A stretch of DNA of 64,000 nt from Cubamyces lactineus (GCA_022376465.1 JACDTU010000028.1:1-64000), one strand, 5' to 3'. Counted from the first letter of the stretch, positions 23,469 to 35,929 are shown. Translations and numbers: made by a program. Notes: generated from the letters alone by a model not told the origin.

Positions 23469-25165
23469 CTAAAAGCCCTCCTTGCCCAGGTCCCACTCCC
23501 GCACAGAGCCGCGCTTCTTATACTCAATGTCCAGCGCGCTGATCTCCCCGTCCTTGCGCTTCTCCTTGTCTTTCCCCTTGTCCTTATCCTTGCCGATGCC
23601 CCAGCGTTCCATCGCCTTCTTGTCCTCCTTGTCCTGCCGGCGCAGGCGGATGATCTCAAGCATCGCATCCCAACCTGCGAACTCCTCATCGCTGATGAGT
23701 CCCGTCGCGGGGATAGTCGGTAGCGTGAGAGGCGCAACGTCCAGGCGCGGGTCGTATGACTCCTCAAAGTATTTGTCCATCTTCGATGGAGGATTAAGCA
23801 CGGAAGAGGGGGAAGGTGGTCCCACGGAAGGGGACCGCGAACGTGAGGGCGTGCGAGAGGAATGCATAGTGTGCGAGGATGAGGAGCCTGGTTTCGAAGG
23901 CCCAGAGCGCCTAGAAGACTTGTGGGCTCGTTCACGAGTGGTGGATGGTGACCGGCTTCTAGTACGCCGCGGCGCTGGCGCAGGGGAGGAAGAAGCATGG
24001 CGATGAGAGCGACGAGATTTACGCCGAGGCTCAGGAGAACGGCTCCGGCTACGTTCTCGTGAGGGAGACCGGATGTGTCGTGTGGATGGAGATAGTGACC
24101 GGTCTGCTCTAGACTTGCCCTTGCCCTTGAGTTGGGCACGAAGCTCATCTTCTCGAGTGAGGGCGTCGCATGCAACGGATTTCTCGCGAGAGGAGCGCTC
24201 CGAGGAATCCTTGGCATCGGTCGGAGATAGTGAGCGAGAGGTAGCTCTGTGCCTCTTGGGTTCTCGCGAATAGGTTGAGTCGCGAGATGGAGAACGCCGT
24301 GAGGACGAAGGCGAACGACTGGTATGGGGGCGACGGCGGGAACGGTCAGCGCTCCGGTGCCGTCTCTTCTTCCTGTGGTCGTCCTCGCCCTCATCGCCTT
24401 CAATGCGATCCGGAGTTCGACTACGTTTCCGGTCTCGCCGGTGCCTTCTGTGCTCGCGTTCATGGTCATCTTCGTCTCGCTGGGAGTGTCTGCGGGGACT
24501 ACGAGATCGCGAGCGCCTCGACCGATGGTGATGTCTCCTGCTTTCCCTCTCCTCCTCGGGGGACCGCGACCGGCGGTGCTTGCGTCTCCTCTCGCTCTTC
24601 TCAGCTCTGCTCCCCCGCTCGTCATCGCGCTCGTCCTTCTCCCAGCTCCGGTCCCTTCTCTTCCGGTCGCTTCGCCGATCTCGGTCCCAATTGTCCGCCC
24701 AGTCTGACTTGTGTTCTCCCCGTCGTCGCCTCAGACGCTCCGCCTCCGCTGCCTCTTCTGCCCGGGCTCTTCGTTCTTGACGTTCTTGCTCTTCCCTCTC
24801 GAGCCGCGCCTCCTGGGCTGCCAAAGCTTGCGCACGAAGAATGCTCTTGTTATGGTCATCCGTGCTCCGGATGATGGAAGTGAGAAAACGTTTATTTGTC
24901 TTCGGAGCATTGCTGTCAATCCTGTGGGCTCGTATTAGCTCTATTGCGCTCAATATAGTGTGTAGTAACGTGATGCGTACGAGCGGGCTAGATATGCGCG
25001 AATCCCGTCTTGGCGATACCGCTCGGCCTTCTGTTTGGCCTCTTTGAGGATGAGGTCGGCAACGTGGCGGTCCAAGTCGTCGTCTTGAACATTCTGAGTA
25101 ACAGAGGAGCCCATCTGGGCTCTTACAAGATTAGAGACGACGGAGGAGAGTGTCGACTTGGACAT
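23469..25165 (-). CDS. Arginine/serine-rich nuclear protein, probably splicing-associated, 545 aa
   Basis: Two exons (25165-24981 and 24921-23469) join in frame to 545 residues. Residues 1-115 are ordered: a conserved helical head (DDDLDRHVADLILKEAKQ) then KRFLTSIIRSTDDHNKSI and a charged coiled coil (EARLEREEQERQERRARAEE). Residues about 125-430 are dense in SR, RS, KHRR and HHH repeats, a low-complexity RS domain typical of splicing factors or nuclear-speckle proteins. The last 100 residues are conserved-looking again (ISDEEFAGWDAMLEIIRLRR) and end in a Lys/Asp-rich helix. IIRxTDxHNK recalls the N-terminus of human NKAPD1, but that match is from memory and weak. The start is 268 bases from the malic enzyme start. 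Confidence 0.75.
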
Positions 25166-25433
25166 GGTGGTGAGTGTTGAGCCGTACAGGCCAAGGCGTT
25201 GAAAGACAAGTCTCCGCCACCGAGTACCGCCTGGCGCATTTGGTCGTGTTTGGATTGTGGCAGATGCGTCCCAACCACTGTCAAGAAGGCGCCCATCAGT
25301 AGTGACGTCTTCGATCTGCCACTCCAGAGTCGAGGCGTCCCGAAATGCGATTCAGTCTGAGCTCGCACGAACGGGTCACACTTCCCGATAACTTCCTCGT
25401 CGCCTGCGCAAGCTATCTTGACCATCGGCCACC
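25166..25433. promoter_or_regulatory. Divergent promoter region (RS protein / malic enzyme)
   Basis: 268 bases between head-to-head start codons. No TATA box is obvious. A shared promoter is inferred from spacing. Confidence 0.45.
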
Positions 25434-27767
25434 ATGACCAACATCGCCGACGCGAAACTTGTTCATCGCGTCGCTCTTCGCGGAGAGGCTATCCTGACGA
25501 GTCCGCGATGGAACAAGGGCACCGCGTTTACCCTTGATGAACGCAAGGCGTTTGGACTGACAGGACGTCTTCCCTTCAGAGTAAACACCCTCGACGAGCA
25601 GTGCGATAGGGCCTACGACCAGCTAGAGGTGCGCCCCGAGCCGCTGCGGAAGAACACCTTCCTGCAAAGTCTCAAGGATCAGAACTGGGTGCTGTACTTT
25701 GCTCTCATCTCAAGGCATCTGAGGGAATTGATACCCATCATATACACCCCAACCGAGGTAAGGAATTGTGGCGCTACCTGAGACTATCCTGTACTGATAT
25801 CCGCCTCGCGTTGCAGGCGGAGGCCATTTCCAACTATTCGCATCTGTTCCGCAGGAGCGAGGGATTGTACCTCACTTTCCCCACTAAGGACTCCGTGGAA
25901 GAGGACTTCCTCGAGCAGACTAAAGGCCGTCAAATTGACCTCATTGTATGCTCCGATGCTGAGCAGATTCTCGGCATCGGCGACCACGGCGTCGGGGCAA
26001 GTTGCATACCAGTCATTTAGCCTGTACTCTAAACTAACGGAAAGTTGCGGACGCGCAGGGCATCTGCGTAAGTCCTTGATAGTCTCATCCGAGCAACGCT
26101 CCGGTGTCTCAACAGGGCATGTAGATTTCCGCTGCCAAATCTGCCATCTATACGTGAGCCCGAGCCGTCTCCCTGTCCTGTCTGATTCATCACACTTGCG
26201 CAGCCTTCTCGCGGGAGTAGATCCCGCAAAGACCCTGAGCGTGACATTGGATGTTGGAACCGACAATGACGACTTGCTGAATGACCGGCTCTATGTTGTA
26301 CGTCTATTCCCTCTTCACGTACCTTGTTCGGCAATTATAACCTCCAGCGCCGATAGGGCTGGCCTCACAAACGTATACGCGGAGAGGAGTACGACCAATT
26401 CGTAGATAGGTGGGTTTTGATCGTGATATTGCGTTGATGGGTATTGAGCGCCCAGGACAAAGATTCGTACAGCTGGTACGGAAGTACCACCCGCACAGTC
26501 TCCTGCACTTCGAAGACTTCGGCGTTACAAATGCGAAACGGCTGCTCGACAAGTACCGGGACCAACACGCGGTCTTCAATGACGATGTGTGAGCTATCTT
26601 CTCTTCATGCGGCAAGTGACCTCCGGTGATCTCATGCTGAGTAGGCAGGGAACCGGCGCGGTGACCCTTGCATGCGTCATGTCCGCTGTTGGGGTCACGA
26701 AGTCGAAGCTCGCCGATCAACGGATTGTCATCTTTGGTGCAGGTTCTGCTGGACTCGGAATAACTCGTCAATTGCGCGACGGCATCGTGACCATAGACGG
26801 CCTGGATCAAGAGGAAGCCAACAAGAAGTTCTACCTGCTCGACCGTTTTGGGCTGATAAAGGAATCGCTTGGCGCTGAGAAGATTCGGGAGGGCATCCAG
26901 GAGTTCGTCCGTCCCGATTCTGAGTGGGAAGACGTGCCCACGAATGATAATGGGGAAATCGGGCTGCTCGAGGTTGTAAAGAAAGTGAAGCCGACTGTGC
27001 TCATCGGGTGCTCGACCAGGGCGGGCGCATTCACGGAGGAGATCATCAAGGAGATGACGAAGAGCACCGAACGCCCGATCATCCTCCCGCTGTCAAATCC
27101 GAGTAAGCTACACGAGGTCACCCCGGAGAACGCGATGAAGTGGACCGAGGGTAAGGCTCTACTCGCCACGGGGAGTCCCTTTCCGCCATGCAAATTGCCA
27201 AATGGCAAGGACTACGTGTAAGTGCTCGTTTTCTTTCGTGCTGCGCAGCGTCCGCGCCACTGCGCGCGGGGAAGGAGGAAGCTTACGTATTTATTCTCGG
27301 CCAGCGTTGCAGAATGTAATAGTGAGTGGTCCCCTGTTATGTCTTCGCTTCTTGATCGAGGACGGTCTTTGACCACTCACGATCTCCCACGCATGCCCGC
27401 TCCGAATCGATGAACGCGCGTCGGTCAAATGTGGACACGAATAGATGCGCTCATATATCCCGGACTCGGCCTGGGCGCGATGCTCTCCAAGGCGCGTACG
27501 CTGACGGACACGATGATTATCGCCGGCACGAGGCGGCTGGCGTCGCTTGCGCCGGCGCTGCAGAATCCAGATGATGCGCTTCTCCCGGACTTCGAGGACG
27601 CCCCGGGGGTGAATTACGAAGTCGCGATCGCGGTGGTCGAGCAGGCTATCGAAGAGGGAAGCGCGGACGTCGATTGGAAGAAGGAGGAGGTGCGCGACAA
27701 GGTCAAGGAGGCGCAGTGGAAGCCGCTGTACGGCACATACGTTTACGACCCCAATGGCGAGACTTAG
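25434..27767 (+). CDS. MAE1: Malic enzyme (NAD(P)-dependent malate dehydrogenase, decarboxylating)
   Basis: Converts malate to pyruvate and CO2 while reducing NAD or NADP. The N-terminal malic domain shows [20 protein letters not shown] and [10 protein letters not shown] (first exons). [19 protein letters not shown] follows, then [33 protein letters not shown] and [27 protein letters not shown] contributes metal-binding Asp residues. The Rossmann site is [13 protein letters not shown] at about 26730. The end has [11 protein letters not shown] and [17 protein letters not shown]. The exon at 26059-26067 is a 9-base microexon, and the intron before it starts GCAAGT (GC-AG). I see no clear mitochondrial presequence. 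Coenzyme preference cannot be settled by eye. Confidence 0.93.
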
Positions 27768-30480
27768 GCCGGGGAAGGGGAAGCACGGACAAACACGAGG
27801 ACGTGCAGATGGATTGAAGGAAGTCCGCGAACGAGTGTAGGTTATGACAAGGTGCCGGTGACAAAGTTGTGGAAAGTGAGCATGTTTCCATTCCACCTGT
27901 CTGGAGGTTGTTTCTTGCCTGGATGTGTGCATGTGGAGCTGACATGGGTCCAGAGAAGCAGCCGTAAGGAGTTGTAATTGCCCGAATACACGTTCGCACC
28001 ACGGACACAAAATGCCAACGGCGAAGGTGTGTGTTGTTCCAGTCTTTCAGAGTGCCATACATTCGTTATGAGCGGCTCCGCGCTCGGCGGCCCGCATCGG
28101 CCTTTCTCTTCGAAGTTGCTTTCGCACCAGAAGGTTGATGACAATCGCCACAAGTCGCCTGCGCACATACCAGCCACAGCATGGATGCGTCTGCGTAGAA
28201 CACCGAGGAGTTTGGTAGTCGGAACGCCACATCCATACCGTTCAGTAAGTACCGCGCAGCTGAGGTGCTACCCAGCCATGCTTTCCCCAAAACACGCAAT
28301 CGGTGTGATTTACGGAGTCTGGGGCGTGGCCGAGGCAGCACGTTCCATTGCTATCGCCACTAGAACACCGACGTTGCCGCAGCACGGCATCTACTTTCTC
28401 CCTGTGGCCATCTTCCTTGCGTGCGGTGCGGGGGTCAATCGAGCCACGGATCCCGTCCCGCCGCGCCTGCCTCCGAGGGCCTGACGTTCGCGTACATGTT
28501 GATGTCCTCGGCAACATCACACGCGCGGCATATGTGGACTTTGATATGTCGCGGGCCTTCCCGCTGCCACCACGTTTGGCGGCTGTCGCAGGGGGCTCCA
28601 AGCCATGGCGGCCATTGTGCGGGCACCTGGGAACGCAGACAAGGTCAGGCGGCGTGCGCCTGCGTGCGCGGTGACGTGACAGCCCAATGGCCAAGGAGCT
28701 CGTGGGCCCACATAATACAGGGACTGGGGAGGACGTGCTGCCGTCAAGCACGGCGACATGGTATGCCGTACTCATGCGTCCAGCTACGCGTAACCGCTGC
28801 AGGGCCGGGCGCGCAGGCGGCGACAGTCCGGCAATGTAATTTTGGGTTTGGCGGGCTTGGCCGCCATACCGCCGGAGGGACGAACGCGTATGATACACAG
28901 GGCGGTGCGGGCTTCCGAGTCGCCGCCCACAGTTATCACGCGTACGCTTGGGCTGGCGGAATCGGTAGGCTGAGCTCGAGCTCGGAGGAGGTGCTGCTGG
29001 ACGTCAGCTTGAGTCAACCGGGCGACGCGATGACCAAAGGTGACCAAGTCGGTCTCCGGTGGGGTTCTCCGAGCGGGAGGACGAGCGCGCCTGCGGCCGG
29101 ATTGACAGTTGCTGGCGTTCGGAATATTCTGTTCTGTCCCCGGGTGGTCGCGTGGCGGTGTGCGGGCGTAAAATGTGGGAGAAATGCAATTATGAGGCCC
29201 GGGATGGCGATGAAACGATCACATGTAGGCATGGCAAAGGATGGATATACACAATTGCGCAGAGCTGCAGAGCCGCTTTCAAACTCGAACTTTGCCTCCG
29301 CGTCGAGCCCTGTCGGCACGCACGGGTGAAACGCCACAACGCGCCGCGGCGCGCGTCGTTGCCATTCCAGGAAGCGTGAAACTGTGTGAGGGGACTCAGC
29401 CTGACAGTCGCGAACGGTGCGTGGATACCCATATTCGGAGGCTGTGAGAGGGCGGGCGGGCGTGGAAAATGGGCATCATACGAGCCCTGGGACGCCGGAT
29501 CCTTTCGAGGAGATGTGTGGCGGGGGCGAGGCGCGCCGCGATGGGATGAGTACAATGGCTGCGCCGCGAAGCGAGAACAATAAGCAAAGTTCGCCGACGT
29601 GACGTCTGTGTCCGGAGGCGAACGAGTCAGGGGGGCAGAGATGGAAGAGGAGGACAAGGCTGGCGTGAATCATTCTTATTGTGCTGCTTCCTGCGATGCA
29701 CGCGGACAGGACGGACGCGGGCTCTTAGGCGGGGGCAGGCGGGATCGCGATGGAGGAGCGCGGGGGCGCGTGCTGCGAGAGGACGTGCGGTGGGCGGCGC
29801 GCGTGGACGCGAGGGACGGTGGCCCTTTTGTTTCCGCAAGATGAGGGCGTTGCCTGTTTTGATCGGATCTGCTCACACCGCGCAGCGCACCAGAGCCAGG
29901 GTTGCGGGCCGCGCATAACGGAGCCAATTGTTGCAATTGTGTTCGGGCCCGCCTGCGTCTCTTGGACAGCGGCGCCCATCGATTGCAAGGAAAAATCAGG
30001 ATGGGCAGCGACGGTGCCCGCGCACGTCCGTGGGCCAGTTGGATGGCAGAGAAGGCGGAAAGAGGGAGCGGAGGGAGACAGCGCGGGACACCCAGGATGA
30101 GAGCGGTCGGAGTGGCGATTTTAGAGGTTTTTAGACTTTGCAGCGGGAATCGGTGACTCGGGGCGTGAATGGGCTGAAAAGGGAAAGGGAACGGGGGAAC
30201 AAGATCCGCGGCCGTGCGATTGAATGGCAAGTGCCGAGATTTGGACAAGACGCAGACGCGGGCGAGTGACGCGCAACGGACAGGCTCAGGCTGTCCATCC
30301 CTCCTCGCGTCCCTCTTCCGGGAAGCGTCTCCTCCCTTTCACCAGTCCCTCCCACCATGCCCAGCCTATATATACGCCAACCTGCGTCCTCTCTCCTCCC
30401 CCGACCCCCGCCCCCTTCCCTCTCCTCCGCCTCCGACGTCCCCCGCAGTCCTCACCGCCCTCACCGCAGGTCTGCCAGCC
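27768..30480. other. GC-rich gene-poor region, no supported gene
   Basis: 2.7 kb between malic enzyme and the F-box gene. High GC and CpG content leaves long overlapping open frames on both strands, including one of 302 codons at 28421-29329. None shows domain motifs, a sensible start context or a splice pattern. It may hold a long leader of the F-box gene or a non-coding transcript. Confidence 0.45.
30367..30374 (+). promoter_or_regulatory. TATA box of the F-box gene
   Basis: TATATATA, 107 bases before the start codon, followed by a C/T-rich leader typical of highly expressed fungal genes. Confidence 0.55.
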
Positions 30481-31918
30481 ATGTTGGGTTATCTCGGGTT
30501 CATCTTCCCCTCCTCCTCCTCAGCACGAGTAAGCATCTCATCTTTCGCCCGGATCGCGTCTCGCGAGTTGGCACGCGGGTTTCGAGGATGGTACTGAGTG
30601 CTGCGGCAGACCACAGACCATGTACAATTTGACTTGACGACAGCCTACGCTCCCAAGAAGCCAGTCGTCCGGCAGCCAAAGCCACCGTCCGTTCCTATCC
30701 CCATGGAGCTCGTAATGACCATTCTCGAGTCCGCTTACGAGAACGAGAGTATCCATGCCTACAACGCGCTCCTCAAGAACTGCGCGCTCGTGTCCAAAGA
30801 CTGGTCTTACGTCGCCCAGAAGCTCCTCTTCCGTCATGTCACTCTCACCACCCAAACCGCCTATATCGCCTTCCGCGAAGCCGTCGATCGTGCAACTCTC
30901 CGCGGGCGCTCCCTTGGAGACGCGGTTGTGAGAATGAACGTCGTCCTCGACCAGAACCAGCCCTACCGGCTCTCCCACAGGTCCTTTGCACGCGCCGTCT
31001 CGCTTTGCCCCAACCTCTACGAGCTCAGCGTTGCTATCTATGGCGAAGGTGCACCTGGCCTGGACATCGTCGGCGCACCGGACGCATCACGTATGAAGCG
31101 GTCCGCTCCCTCGTTCGACCAGACCACGCTGTCTATCCTTCGTTCCGGCCCTCAGATCTCGGCGCTTCAGTTCTGCAATTGGACCGACGACAGTTCCTCC
31201 CTTCTGCAGCTTCTCGACGTGTGGTCTTCGCTCAGTGCACTTGATATCAGCGGTACCACGCCCCGGCTCGATAAAGACACCGTGGAGCCTTTCCCATGCG
31301 CGCTTCGGGAACTCCGCATGAACTTCCAGGCCTCGCCCTCCATCGAGTTCATGAGCTGGCTGCTGCATAACTCTACAGGCAGTCTTCGCGTCCTGGACCT
31401 GGCACGGGAGCCTTCCCCTGATATGCTCGAGTATCTCGTCAGCGAACACGGCACGGCGCTTGAGTCTCTCACTATGCCCTCATGCGGCACTCACGAGGGC
31501 GCTGCAGCAGTTCGGAAATGCGAGGCCCTTCGTGAACTCAAGCTCGAGAGTGCCTGGGCGTCTCCCCTGGTGTACAAGTCGTTGCCCCCTGGCTTACAGC
31601 ATCTCGCATTCGGCGTTGACAGCGACACCGCGCTTCTGCCTGTCATTCAGGCTATTCAAGGGAGCGATGACCTCCGCGCGGTCACCATGCACGTATGGCA
31701 TGGCGGCGAGAAACACCCGCAGCTTGCGAAGGTGATTACCACCTGCGCGCGCAAGGGCGTCCAGCTCAAGGTGACGAAGGACATTTCAGCGTTCCGCGAG
31801 CTGACTGTACGTTCTTCTTTGCCCCCTCGTGTTATGGCGTCGCGCTCACCCGCAGCTTGGCTTTCACAGCGTGGCGACCCTGTTCCTGCTGCGACCTATC
31901 CCCGCACGCGATCACTGA
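30481..31918 (+). CDS. F-box protein with leucine-rich C-terminal part, 435 aa
   Basis: Substrate adaptor of SCF ubiquitin ligases, inferred from the F-box. Exons 30481-30528, 30610-31806 and 31856-31918 join in frame to 435 residues. The last intron (GTACGT..CGCAG) is optional; unspliced, the frame continues to 31962. The F-box spans about residues 40-90: PIPMELVMTILESAYEN, NCALVSKDWSYVAQKLLFRHV. The rest carries irregular leucine-rich segments (LCPNLYELSVAIYG, LLDVWSSLSALDISG, LRELRMNFQ, LRVLDLAREP, LRELKLESAW). This is the usual plan of the large F-box families of Agaricomycetes. The target is unknown. Confidence 0.8.
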
Positions 31919-32920
31919 ACAATCTCCTCTATATGGCTTCACGCGCTGCCACGACTTCATAATCGACTGATGCCCGCCACACCCATCACCTATCGTCCCG
32001 CTATCTGTGCGCGCACACCACGCGTTAATTCCACCCCTGTATTCAGTGCGCTTGTTGCCTCCGACTTGGGCAATTAGCCCTACCTGTGCTCTATCTGTAT
32101 CCATCCATCCTCGTCCCACTCACGTCTCTTGTGCACACACCACCATCATCATCATCGCAATGTTCCACTCAGCGTCCCACACGTTACGACCAACTCACGA
32201 CCCTCACTGCATTGCGCCTCCGCTCCTGTCTCGGCCTCTCCTCTCCTCGCATACACAGTTGGAATCCTAATCTATTCGCTGCACATATGTCACCACGTTT
32301 AACGCTCCGCGGGTCTCGATCGGGCCTCTCGCCTCGCACTTAACTCCATTCACGACTACCATCGACTAGCAGCCGCATCCGGAACGACTAATAGATCACA
32401 CTGTCGGATTCTGTCCACGCACCTCTCCACTTCCTGTCCTCGCTATGTTATCCCGTTAATCGACTCGTGCTCTTTCTCCCTGGGTGTTCTTCCCCTTCCT
32501 CTCTCGCGCGCGCGGCCGGTCGTTCTGCACATACCCCCCACTATCCACGAGCGTCCAGCCCACAACGACAACGTACACCCATCGCTGCCCCGCTCGTTCT
32601 TCGCGGGGGCGGCCTAATGTGTACAACAGCTACTACGCACCCCGGACGGACGTCAAGACGGCTCGGGTAATGCGCCATTCGTGCGGCGCCTGCAGGGAAG
32701 GGGGTGTTCGTTCCTTCTCTTCGCTTTCTTGTGACGTCGGGGGACAACGGACCTTTCACCTATATATTCCTCCTCTTCGTTTTTCGATCACATGTTTCTC
32801 CTCGCCGGCGGTCGTCTTTGTCGCGCTTTCGGCATTTGCTTTACAGGCTGCCTGCCCCCTTTTTTGGTTTACCTCCTCGCTTTGTCGCGTTCGTTCTTGT
32901 CGGTTTATACTTAGAGCTCC

Positions 32921-32958
32921 ATTCGTTCATTTGTTCATTTGTTCGTTCGTTCGTTCAT
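32921..32958. repeat. Tetranucleotide microsatellite (GTTC/ATTT variants)
   Basis: About nine consecutive 4-base units of the form ttcg, ttca or tttg, ending in four clean gttc-type units. It lies in non-coding sequence. Confidence 0.7.
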
Positions 32959-33980
32959 GGTTCCAGCATCCTAGAGTAAGCCCAGCGTTCTGAGGCGGTG
33001 TGGGCGCGTTCGTCTTGATAATGCATACATTCATACAAATCGTCTTCATGATTCATCTTGACCATGAGCTTCGAAGTCGTGCTCGTCTGGGCCCGTTGGT
33101 CATTTCTCGACGAGGTTTTCATCTTTCAAGCTTGACTCGCTTCCTCATAGGACTCGTTCCCTGAAGCTTGAAGGCCTCACGAGACTCGGCGTCGACAGAT
33201 TCCGAACTGCGCTGCGATCGTCGCGCACATGCATTGGCAATATGCATATGCACGACCGGCCCCGGGGCGGGCGACTCCTGCGCGTCATGACTCGGTCCCT
33301 GCCCGCGGGCTTCCTTTCCTCACGCTCGACGTCTGGAGCTTGGATGAGATGTTGAGTTGGCGTCGTCCGGTCGTGTGGAGGTGCGCATGCGCAGGCAACA
33401 CTGCTAGTGGTAAGCTCTCATATGCGTGCAGTGTGGCCGTGAGCTGACCGGTCCTAGTACTACTAGGACATATGAGGACTTGGCGCGGACTACTCTAGTA
33501 TCGTCACTGCGTCCTGCTGCACGCAGCCCTGCGTCATATTGCGCTCATCCGAGCCCGTGGTCATATGTATGTATGATGAGTACATCGTACCTACGTATAC
33601 GAATACGGCGTGGCGCGATGCGCAGGCCGCATAGTACTAGGACTCCATTCTCAAGCATGCAAGATGCACCTCAGGTCCTCTCGGGACTTCTCAGGCTAGC
33701 GCGTGAACATCCCCATGATATCCTCCAGAGCTCATCCATCCCCGCGAGCCACGCCGCTTATGACGCCATAAACGGGGCGGACGCGCGCGGTCATGCACGC
33801 ATCTGAGCATGCTTCTCGTAGCTCCCAAGCTAGCATGTGAGCGTCTCGGAAGCTTTAGACGTCGTCGTCGTTGCGAGGAGGCGGAGCCGTTGCGTCGGAG
33901 GTCACAGGTGGAGCTGGAGACTGGAGACTGGGGTTCGCCGGTGAGGTCGTCTCGAAGGAATGGGGTATCGTCTCGCAAGT

Positions 33981-34032
33981 GGGACGGGGGACGGGGTGTG
34001 GGGGACGGGGTGTGGGGGACGGGGTGCGGGGG
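33981..34032 (+). repeat. G-rich tandem repeat, 14-base unit, three copies
   Basis: The unit gacggggtgtgggg repeats at 33990, 34004 and 34018 (the last with tgc for tgt), preceded by a partial copy. The run of G4-5 tracts could fold as a G-quadruplex on the plus strand. Confidence 0.75.
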
Positions 34033-35818
34033 TCTCGTGTTCGCACACAAGATCTCGTAGCTTGGAGCTAGCGTGCGTGCAGTATGCGGTAATCGCGTCG
34101 TACAGTCGCAGGAAGTTAGACGTGCGTATGGGGGACGTACCTGAGGCCGCAGCGCTTGGATCGGTACCTCTATTACAGAGATGCTAGCAGCCAGTGCTAA
34201 CTACAGCTATAGCGAGATCGTCATGTTGCCATCAGCGACAGGGTCGGACTGTTCGACAGCAGCAGCGGGTTGCGGCCCCACTCGACTCTCGCAATGATGG
34301 CGACCTCCAGGATCCAGCTCGGTTGATGCTCATGTTCAGAAGACCCAGTGCTGGTTTGTTCGACTTCCAAGTTCCAGGTTGAAGTCCCTGCGACGCGTCC
34401 GATCTGCACGTGAGAGGTCCCAGGGCCGGGCGTCTCACAGACGTGGAATCGAACCGCGAAGATCGCGAAGGGGGTTCAACAGCGTCCGAGCAATCCCCCC
34501 ATATATAGCCTATGGGTCACAGACGTTGGACCACTAGCTGCCGGGCAGGACACCCCGCAGTACTTTGGATCCTCGAGAATGTTGCAGGACGCCGTCGACG
34601 CGAGCTAGAGTCGCATTTCGGATTCGTCCTCGCCAGCGGCCCTTGCCCTGGATCACGTCCCGCTCCGAGATGGAGTCAGAGTCGCCCCGGAGCTTGCCAG
34701 AGAGCTACTGAGCGTCCCGATCTTCTCTCTCGTCAAGTTCGCGGGCGGGGACCAGGCGGCGTTGGGCATTCGCGAGCTCGCAGCTTACTTTAGCGTCGAC
34801 ACATCCGAGTCCGAGTCCCTGGCTGCAGTTGGATGCGCACATGACAGCGGGAGGCGGCGGCCTTTCGCACTAGCCGACGCGGTGAATTGAAATGGTGGCC
34901 CTTCCCTCGAAACTCGGTGGCGCGGTGCGATCCAACGAGCACAGGATCGAGACGGTTCGTCTCCCGCATCTGGGCTGTTGCACCCAGTGCTAGTGATGGG
35001 ATGTTATGGAGCAGGCGCCCGGTGCTCTCGATGCGATTTCGTCTTGTCCATGTCCGCAACATAAGAGAGGGAGGATCGCGCGGGCCCCGTTGGGAGCGCG
35101 CGCTAGGAAGAGTGAAGATCGACTTGCCCGTCGGCGGCCGTGGGCTTCTCGCTGTGACTGAGCGGGGGACGTGCGGCGTGTCGAAGGCTCGGAAGAGGAA
35201 CATTGAATGCCTCGATTGGTCCGACTCGTACGAAGACTGTAAGGCTGATCGCGGACGGTTCCAGGCGCAGGGCACGGACGGGCTCTGTTCACCGTGAGCA
35301 AGCTGCGAAGGTACGAGTTGAGGCTGAGCTGCGCAGGCTCGAATTGAATGAGGCCGACTCCATTGAAAGCGGATGTGTGCCACTGGTTCAACGCAAGCTG
35401 GCTCGTGCGGTGCAAGCTGTGAGCACGTCTGACACTTGCAAGAGGAAAGAGCACCCCAGATCAGATCGCCGAAGCATTTTGGGCTTCAGCTTGAAGGATC
35501 GCAGCAAGCAGCTGGATGGAGCGAACATTGTTGGGCGCGCGCAGACCGCAGACCGCAGGCTTCTGGCGGGGTCATGCGCGTTGGATAGCTGGAGAGCTGG
35601 GTGGGGCGGTCGCTACCGACCTGATGCCGGGTAAGGCTCGCATCTGCCCTAACCGCGTGCCCCTTCTCTCCCAGCCCGCCTCGCTCCTCCGTTTGTATGG
35701 CGCTGAGCGTCTCGCTCGCAAAGTTTGAATGGCCCGTTTGATATCATCTATCACTGTCATTGCGTCTTCGGATGGAAGCCCAGGCTAGGACAGGCCGGGG
35801 CCTTACCCTCCATGCACG

Positions 35819-35826
35819 TATAAATA
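35819..35826 (+). promoter_or_regulatory. TATA box of gene G
   Basis: TATAAATA, about 105 bases before the start codon of gene G, followed by a C/T-rich leader. Confidence 0.6.
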
Positions 35827-35929
35827 CTCGTCCTCCTCTTCACGTCCGTCAGCCGACCATCTCTCCCACTTCCCCCGTCGACACTCTCACTCCCGTTCTC
35901 TCTTCCCAGCACTACCTCCCTCAGTAGCC

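Larger units (their letters stand above)
31919..35929. other. 4 kb gene-poor region with simple repeats
   Basis: No confident gene. The first kilobase is C/T-rich. It contains a tetranucleotide tract (32921-32958), a G-rich tandem repeat (33981-34032) and an ATG-less open stretch with protein-like composition (34609-34890). A TATA box for gene G lies at its right end. It borders the right-hand cluster of the secreted-protein family. Confidence 0.5.

Noticed and set aside
23243..24625. 460-codon minus-strand frame overlapping the RS protein
   Set aside because: Shifted frame of the same repetitive sequence; it lacks the conserved head and tail and its composition is that of a frame-shifted RS repeat.
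24275..24874. 199-codon plus-strand frame inside the RS gene
   Set aside because: Reverse reading of the RS repeats; no motif.
28421..29329. 302-codon plus-strand open frame
   Set aside because: Arg/Gly/Ala-rich with no motif, several equally long overlapping frames on both strands, GC-rich context. It looks like a composition artefact.
34441..34456. ggaatcgaacc, like a minus-strand tRNA T-loop
   Set aside because: Neighbouring bases do not form a T stem, anticodon arm or acceptor stem.
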